NCBI RefSeq assembly: GCF_937616625.2
Contig: NC_065570.1
Location: 4,784,001 to 4,848,000, forward strand
Source: Mercurialis annua
Taxonomy: Eukaryota > Streptophyta > Magnoliopsida > Malpighiales > Euphorbiaceae
Length of the DNA stretch: 64,000 nucleotides
Direction: 5' to 3'
The translations under genes and the position numbers were made by a program. The notes under the pieces were generated by a model. It did no database searches. It was not told the DNA's origin and saw nothing but the letters and a program-made list of their open reading frames with translations. Each line of letters starts with the position of its first letter. The first letter of the stretch is position 1. Shown here in pieces: positions 58,311 through 64,000 of this stretch.

Positions 58311-59867
58311 AACATTCATCAATTTTTTTTTTCATTTTAGTATCTATTCGGTGTTTAAAATCTAAATGCTGCTGAATATTAACTTAGTCCTTGGAATCAA
58401 ATTATTCATGTTTGATCCAGGAATAGCATAATGAAACACTATATAATTATCTATATAACTTAACTGATAAATTTTAGAATTTAAGTTTGCTAAATATGAT
58501 GGGTGCGTAGTACATGCTAGTACTAATATACACTGTACTTCTTTTGTTATTCTTTAGTTGTCTTATGAGTAGGGGTGAGTTGTATCTGGATATAGTCGAA
58601 ATAACGGAACGTTTGATTAATTCGATTCATTTCGTTTTTTAATATGAAATTTTTAAATTAATCAAACCAATAAATTAACTGAATTCTATGTATCCATACT
58701 GTTATTTTCGTAAAATTTAAAAAAATCTATTTGTAATTTTATAGGAGTTAGGTATCAATTGTTTCAAAATTCATACACAATTTAAAATTAGGGTTAATTA
58801 CATATAAAATCATGACCTTCCGCCAAGTTTCAAAAATAACATAACCTTTGAAACGTGTCAATTATAGACACCACCTTTCATTTCTTTTCAAAAATAAATT
58901 CGGCGATTTTTAGTGGCATTTTTGCTGACGTGGCATGATACGTGGCAGACCCATCGGCTGTACAAGTCAGCAAAATTTCACCAAAATATGTGCCCATGAT
59001 GAAATTGAAAAAAAATGAAAGGTGGTGTCTATAATTGACACGTTTCAAATGTAATGTTATTTTTGAAATTTGGTGGAAAGGTCATGATTTTATATGTAAT
59101 TAACCCTTAAAATTAACACTAAAATTATATTTTTATTAATTAATATTAACGATATTTAATTATTTGGGTAACAAAAATAATCGACCGCATTAAATAATTA
59201 TTTTATGGTAGTTTCGATTCAGTTATATATAGTTCGTTTTGAAAAGTTAAATTTTTTTATTCAGTGACTAAACCGACCGATCCACGGTCCTATTTAAAAG
59301 CATTACAACTTGAAGTACTAGTACTAACATAGTACCATGCAGTACAGAGGTCACTTAAGTACTAGCATGATACTTTTGTAGAACCTGAAGATGATAACTT
59401 AAATCTTTATATAGTACTTATTTGATACAACAATCATATAGTGTCATTAAGCAGTTCAACAAAAATAAATTTAAAATGCAAATTTGAGGCTTAAGAGGGA
59501 GAAAATGGAGAGTTGGAGCGAAATTCCTGGAATTGGCGGAGTCGGAAATGCAATAACTTTAATTCATAGAGTTTAGAGGTGAGTAAACTATGTTTTGCTA
59601 AAATTATGTAAATTTTATTCATCATGTCATTCGTGAACATCACTGGTTAAATTTCTATCATATCACTAAATAATTTCATGTACTTTTTTTAGTAATGTGA
59701 TAAAATTTAATTGGGTTAATTCACATATGATATGATGAATAAAGTCTATCTAACTTTTGTTTTAATATTTGCATTGTAGTATTTTATCTAAGACCAATGA
59801 ATTTAATAAACTTGATTTCTACTTAATGATTGATTACAATATTGATTCTAGTTTTTTCTATGCTTTT
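58311..59867. other. 3' UTR and decayed repeats between F-box copy 3 and a phytocyanin relic
   Basis: 58571 onward (TAGGGGTGAG, TTCGATTCATTTCG) resembles the left end of a hAT-derived repeat. Related inverted sequence (GATTCAGTTATATATAGTTC, ACCGACCGATCCACGG) appears near 59215-59290, either side of the MITE at 58791-59106. 59300-59867 shows no gene. Confidence 0.4.
58791..59106. mobile_element. Mutator-like foldback MITE
   Basis: The termini GGGTTAATTACATATAAAAT and the reverse complement of ATTTTATATGTAATTAACCC are perfect over 20 bp. The arms extend about 100 bp (AAAGGTGGTGTCTATAATTG on the right). A perfect 9 bp duplication, TTAAAATTA, lies at 58782-58790 and 59107-59115. The centre carries TGACGTGGCATGATACGTGG. 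Confidence 0.94.
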
Positions 59868-59962
59868 TGAAGTTCACAACGTGTTCCGAGTGACGGGACT
59901 TAGCTTCCGAAACTCGGACGAAAAAGCTCAACTTCTATAATTACATTAATCCGCCGGCAGGT
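59868..59962 (+). pseudogene. Short phytocyanin exon-2 relic
   Basis: GTTCACAACGTGTTCCGAGT, then GGGACTTAGCTTCC and TACATTAATCCGCCGGC, match the start of exon 2 of the 39109 gene (HNVFRVNGTGF...). A 26-27 bp insertion (CGGACGAAAAAGCTC...) and stops interrupt it. The copper Cys-His region is missing. Confidence 0.75.
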
Positions 59963-60304
59963 GATACCTCCTAAGCACAGGAAATTCCAGGTCGGCAACT
60001 GCAAGTTAATTCAACTTTTGAGAGATATTACTATAACTCTCTCAGTCCAAAGATTAATTTATATACAATGTCGTTGTTTTCCATATATCTAAGAGTATAT
60101 TCTTATTTATTAAGAAATAAATGAATATGGTAGTGATTCATCTGTTTGTATTAGCTAGTTAAAACTTATATTCTATTCAGTTCTAGTGAATTATGTAATG
60201 CTTAATTTTATTATGTATTTAGCAAACTGACTTCCACTGTAACTCAAATATAATCTTGCAACTCTAAAATAAAGATGATTTTAATATCAATTTTATAGAT
60301 GTGA

Positions 60305-60539
60305 GGGGTTTTTGACGTTACGATTCCTAGTTGCAAAAAAAATTCCCAATTAGTGCCCCACAAAACAGAGATAATCAAAGTGATTCACCAATCCGCAATA
60401 TTTAATTGCGGATTGGTGTTAAATCCGCAATTCAATATTGCCGATTTGTGGGTTCTAGACACTATCCGAGAAATTGTTATGTGAGGGACACTAATCGGGA
60501 ATTTTTTTTCGCAAGTAGGAAATGTTACGTCAAAAATTC
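60305..60539. mobile_element. Foldback MITE with a central hairpin
   Basis: TTTTTGACGTTACGATTCCT on the left mirrors AGGAAATGTTACGTCAAAAA on the right. The arms share AAATTCCCAATTAGTG / CACTAATCGGGAATTT. The near-perfect duplication TAGATGTGA / TAGATATGA (60296-60304 and 60540-60548) is 9 bp. The centre holds CCAATCCGCAAT...ATTGCGGATTGG, itself an inverted repeat. Confidence 0.75.
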
Positions 60540-60837
60540 TAGATATGAGTGTTCCAAATCTTAAGAGTTAAAGTTATAATAATAGATTATAGGAAATTTC
60601 TTGTTTATATTGCTTTTTACTATATTTTATCTCATACAAATTTTACTATTCATAAATTATAAATTGATAGAAATATTCTTAATTTTTTAAAAGTTTGGTC
60701 TGTCAATTTTACAAGTCATGACTTTATATTCAAAAGCAATAAAAAAGATGAAGTATTTAACTAATAAAAATAATTATGTTACTTTTATGATAAATTAATT
60801 TATATTTGGTGAAATTTTTTTTTTAAACAAATATTTT

Positions 60838-60841
<4 letters not shown>

Positions 60842-60889
<48 letters not shown>
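60842..60889. repeat. (AT)n microsatellite
   Basis: About 24 uninterrupted AT/TA dinucleotides. Confidence 0.98.
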
Positions 60890-60894
<5 letters not shown>

Positions 60895-61311
60895 AAATTA
60901 GATAGATGATTTTAAAAGTTAACGATTTTTGTAATTATAGACCAATTTATTACAGAAATTAATTAAGAACTAATAATTTATCCTTTTTTTAATTAGATCC
61001 TTTATTTTTTTAGTTATTGTTTAGGTATAATTATCATGATTTATAAAACTGATGGATGAAACCATCAAAATTACTTTTAGGCATAAATTTTCTATGAAAT
61101 ATATACTGTCGTAGATCAGAGCTAATATTGATTTCTTATTATTAAGACCATATTTATACTACAAGCCAACCATATAATATTATTATTGTGCCGACTTTAG
61201 CCTGTTGCTATGAATTTGATTTTTTTAATTTGCTAATAATTTCTTGTGCTTAACGATTTGCCGGTTGCTACTTAAATTTGGAAGCATTCCATTCCCATTA
61301 CAGAGATTAAC

Positions 61312-61321
61312 TATATATAAA
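61312..61321 (+). promoter_or_regulatory. TATA box of the third phytocyanin gene
   Basis: TATATATAAA lies about 100 bp before the start codon. Confidence 0.55.
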
Positions 61322-61418
61322 GGAGCATAATTTCTTCCCTTAAACACAACCAAATACACTTGGCTTTAGAGATTAATAAATTACTAAATACAATTAATAG
61401 CTAATTAATTAATCTCTA

Positions 61419-62533
61419 ATGGCCTCTAATCAATTTATTGCCTTTGTAATTGCAGCAATTATTTTTCCTACCGTAGCCATGGCTACTGACTATGTTGTTG
61501 GGGATGATGCAGGCTGGAAAGTTGGTGTTAACTATACTCAGTGGGCTATGGGCAAAACTTTTCATATTGGTGACACATTAAGTAATTCTTTCAACTCTTT
61601 TATTAAATTTTATTTCTTCTCCTTTTTATTGTGATAAATAAAATATGATTTTTTTTTTAAAAAATACATTATGGATATCTCGACCATTAAACAATCTATT
61701 TCAAATGTAGGTAGACACATGAGTTAACTCTTATTCAGAAAATAATTAAATTTGTTGGTATAAAAATTTTATAGATTAATTGGTCGGTTCAACACGTATA
61801 ATTGTGAAATTTTTATTGTATTTATTACATGTGCCATAATTAATTAGGCTTTTGTTCATACTTTTTGTTAATACAATATTTGTATTAACACTAGTAACTA
61901 AACTAAGATAAAAAAAACTATGTTTAAAAAGGAAAAGTTGAAAGACTAACTTTTACAAGGGGCGGTTGCCCCAACACCTTAAAGGGGCGGTTCTGCACCG
62001 CCCCTGGTGGAGTTGGTTAACCCTAATATTTTTTTCGTTTTATAGACGTTTGGTTATATATAGTGAGAAGATAGTTTTGAATAAGAAAAGTAAATACTTA
62101 TTGGTGAATGTTTTGATATAAGATATATACAATTTAAAATAATTCAACTTGTCAAGGCATCATAGAATTTATTTAAAATGTGTATCTTAAAGTTTAATTT
62201 AAATTCATTAACCCTAAAATTTTATTTGCAGTGTTTAATTACGGAGCACCACATAATGTGATGAAAGTGAATGGAGCTGCCTTCAAGGACTGCAACAATG
62301 CAACAGGAACTCTTTTAGACAATCCCAATGGCATGGTCACACTTAGCCAAGCAGGCAAAAAATGGTACATTTGTGGTTTTGGTTCTCACTGTAGTACAGG
62401 CGGCATGAAGCTCGTCATTAATGTCGAATCCGACGGTCCGGCACCGGCTCCCAGTCACTCCGACAAAATCCTCTCATCGTGGTACCATATTTTGGTTGCA
62501 GTCGCAGTGGTGATGGCAATGATCGCAATGTGA
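61419..62533 (+). CDS. Phytocyanin (blue copper protein) with Met axial ligand and probable GPI anchor
   Basis: Two exons, 61419-61581 and 62232-62533, encode 154 residues. The intron has the family's conserved phase 1 position (after GDTL). The signal peptide (about 1-22, ending FPTVAMA) precedes TDYVVGDDAGWKVGVNYTQW. Copper ligands are His62 (PHNVM), Cys102 (YICG), His107 (SHC) and Met113 (GGMKL), and Cys75/Cys108 would form the disulfide. After a short PAPAPS tail the C-terminus is hydrophobic (HILVAVAVVMAMIAM), which fits a GPI-anchor signal, so the mature protein is probably on the outer face of the plasma membrane. The codon spliced across the intron is ATG (Met55), where the two other genes encode Val. 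Redox partner unknown. The gene looks intact and is the closest relative of the split relic at 51540-55655. Confidence 0.92.
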
Positions 62534-63195
62534 ACCTGAGCAAGAAATACATCACAATCAATATAATTTAAAAGTAAAATATGAGGGTGGAAAATAAAGT
62601 TAATTTGGTATCGTAACATGTTTTTTCATTATTAATTTATCTAATAATATTGTCAGGAAAGCTTATCCTTAATAAGTTTTGTGTCTGAGTTATAATCTTG
62701 TAATGTTGACATTTTGTTATAGAAAATTTATTCATAAGTATATCGAAGAAGTTTAATTTCACTATTGGGTTGCTTATATTGGCCAAGTATTTTCATTTTA
62801 TCTTTACCATTTGAAAGTTTACAGCTTTGGAGTATAAACGAGCCTAGCCGAATTTGAATATTCCAAGCTCGAATTCGGACTTAACAAAATATTAGTATTT
62901 TTAAAATATAAAACCTTTGATTTATCACCAACAACCGATGCTTGAAATAAAGAAGAACGCTATGTACGCTTTTTATTGAAATTTTTATAAAAATAGGTTT
63001 AACTTTTTGGTGTTGCAAATATACCTTTTTTAATTTTTTTTTAAAATACGCTTGTTTTTTCAAACTACCAATATTAATCTGCTAATAATCTACCAATCTA
63101 TTAAAAAGCATATTTTTGCAAAAGAAAAGTTAACAGCGTATTTTGCAAATATTCAATTATATATTTGTAAAAGACCCTTATATAAAATGTGCATA
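62534..63195. other. 3' UTR and AT-rich spacer
   Basis: Possible polyadenylation lies around 62590-62760. No other supported feature. Confidence 0.5.
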
Positions 63196-64000
63196 TCTAT
63201 ACTATAATATAATCTTGAACTCCAAATTAATTTTGACAAGTGGATCGACTACAAATTGCCATGTGGCAATTACTCATTTAAAATCTATACTATAATATAA
63301 TCTTGAACTCCAAATTAATTTTGACAAGTGGATCGACTACAAATTGCCATGTGGAAATTACTCATTTAAAATTAATTTATTATTTTATTAAAAAATCTAA
63401 TAATTAATATTATTTAAGTTATAAAATATGAAAAGTTAAAACTTGCAATAATTAAATTGGTTTCATAACTTATAAATATTAATAGTATAGAAAAACTCTT
63501 AAGATTTTATAACTTATAAACATGAAAAAAAAAAATTCAAATTTCATCGCCATCAAATTTATAAAATTCTATAAGTCTAAATTTAAATCAAATTAAATTA
63601 TTTTTTTTATTTTTGATATATAATAATATAAAAAATATTTTATTTCTCAAAATTTAAAAATACATCCTATTGAATATTACATATTTTAAAATAATATTAT
63701 AAGAATTAAAAAATTAAATTATGAGAACTAAAATACTTTTATTTCATTATATGCTAAAACTAATCTTGAAATCCAAATTAATTTTGACAAGTGGATCGAC
63801 TACAAATTGCCATGTGGCAATTACTCATTTAAAATTAATTTATTATTTTATTAAAAAATCTATTAATTAATATTTTTTAAGTTATAAAATATGAAAAGTT
63901 AAAACTTGCAATAATTAAATTTGTTTCATAACTTATAAATATTAATAGTATAGAAAAACTCTTAAGATTTTATAACTGATAAACATGAAAAAAGAAACTC
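63196..64000 (+). repeat. Head-to-tail repeats of a Helitron-like 5' segment, running off the window
   Basis: TCTATACTATAATATAATCT begins two adjacent copies (63196 and 63284, period 88 bp). The following 240 bp (TTTTGACAAGTGGATCGACT ... AGAAAAACTCTTAAGATTTT) recurs at 63762-64000. The start motif, A before TC, and the TATAATATA style match the 5' terminus of the Helitron at 46910, but no 3' hairpin and CTRR end is present before the window ends. Confidence 0.6.

Noticed and set aside
60842..60889. (AT)n tract as a replication origin or matrix attachment site
   Set aside because: A simple dinucleotide repeat alone does not support either function.

Overview
The window is nuclear DNA of a flowering plant, most likely a eudicot. 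The evidence is GT-AG spliced genes, plant-only families (phytocyanins, F-box/FBD proteins, a plant-length cobalamin-independent methionine synthase), TTTAGGG telomere-type repeats, and plant transposons of nearly every class. I cannot name the species. Gene density is low and intergenic DNA is AT-rich. All exon models below were built by hand from splice sites, reading-frame continuity and family homology.

Region by region: 1-4496 is the 3' end of a Ty3/gypsy element of Tat type, with a spliced antisense ORF, a polypurine tract and the 3' LTR. It abuts, and probably interrupts, a second gypsy-type LTR (to 6489). 6.5-13.3 kb is AT-rich with foldback, hAT-like and Stowaway elements. 13.4-17.9 kb holds an intact methionine synthase gene. 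19.0-21.6 kb holds a gene for a protein with three dsRNA-binding domains. 23.5-27.1 kb holds a long-inverted-repeat transposon and a LINE relic. 27.6-32.9 kb (minus strand) holds a 13-exon nucleolar MIF4G/MA3 gene (NOM1/SGD1 family). 33.2-33.9 kb is a composite repeat with interstitial telomere-like DNA.

34.9-62.5 kb is a local duplication cluster. It holds phytocyanin genes at 34.9 kb, 39.1 kb (two copper domains in one polypeptide) and 61.4 kb, and phytocyanin relics at 51.5-55.7 and 59.9 kb. Interleaved are three F-box/FBD copies: a pseudogene at 44.3 kb and intact genes at 47.7 and 56.2 kb. A small molybdopterin synthase subunit gene (MOCS2A/CNX7) lies at 42.7 kb. The cluster carries many insertions: a TRIM with matching LTRs, a Helitron, a CACTA element, Stowaways and several foldback MITEs with 9-10 bp target duplications typical of Mutator-like elements.

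The single-copy genes (methionine and SAM supply, small-RNA/dsRNA binding, ribosome biogenesis, molybdenum cofactor) are unrelated housekeeping functions. The cluster genes encode secreted or cell-surface blue-copper proteins and probable SCF ubiquitin-ligase substrate receptors. Nothing in the sequence links them functionally beyond shared duplication history.
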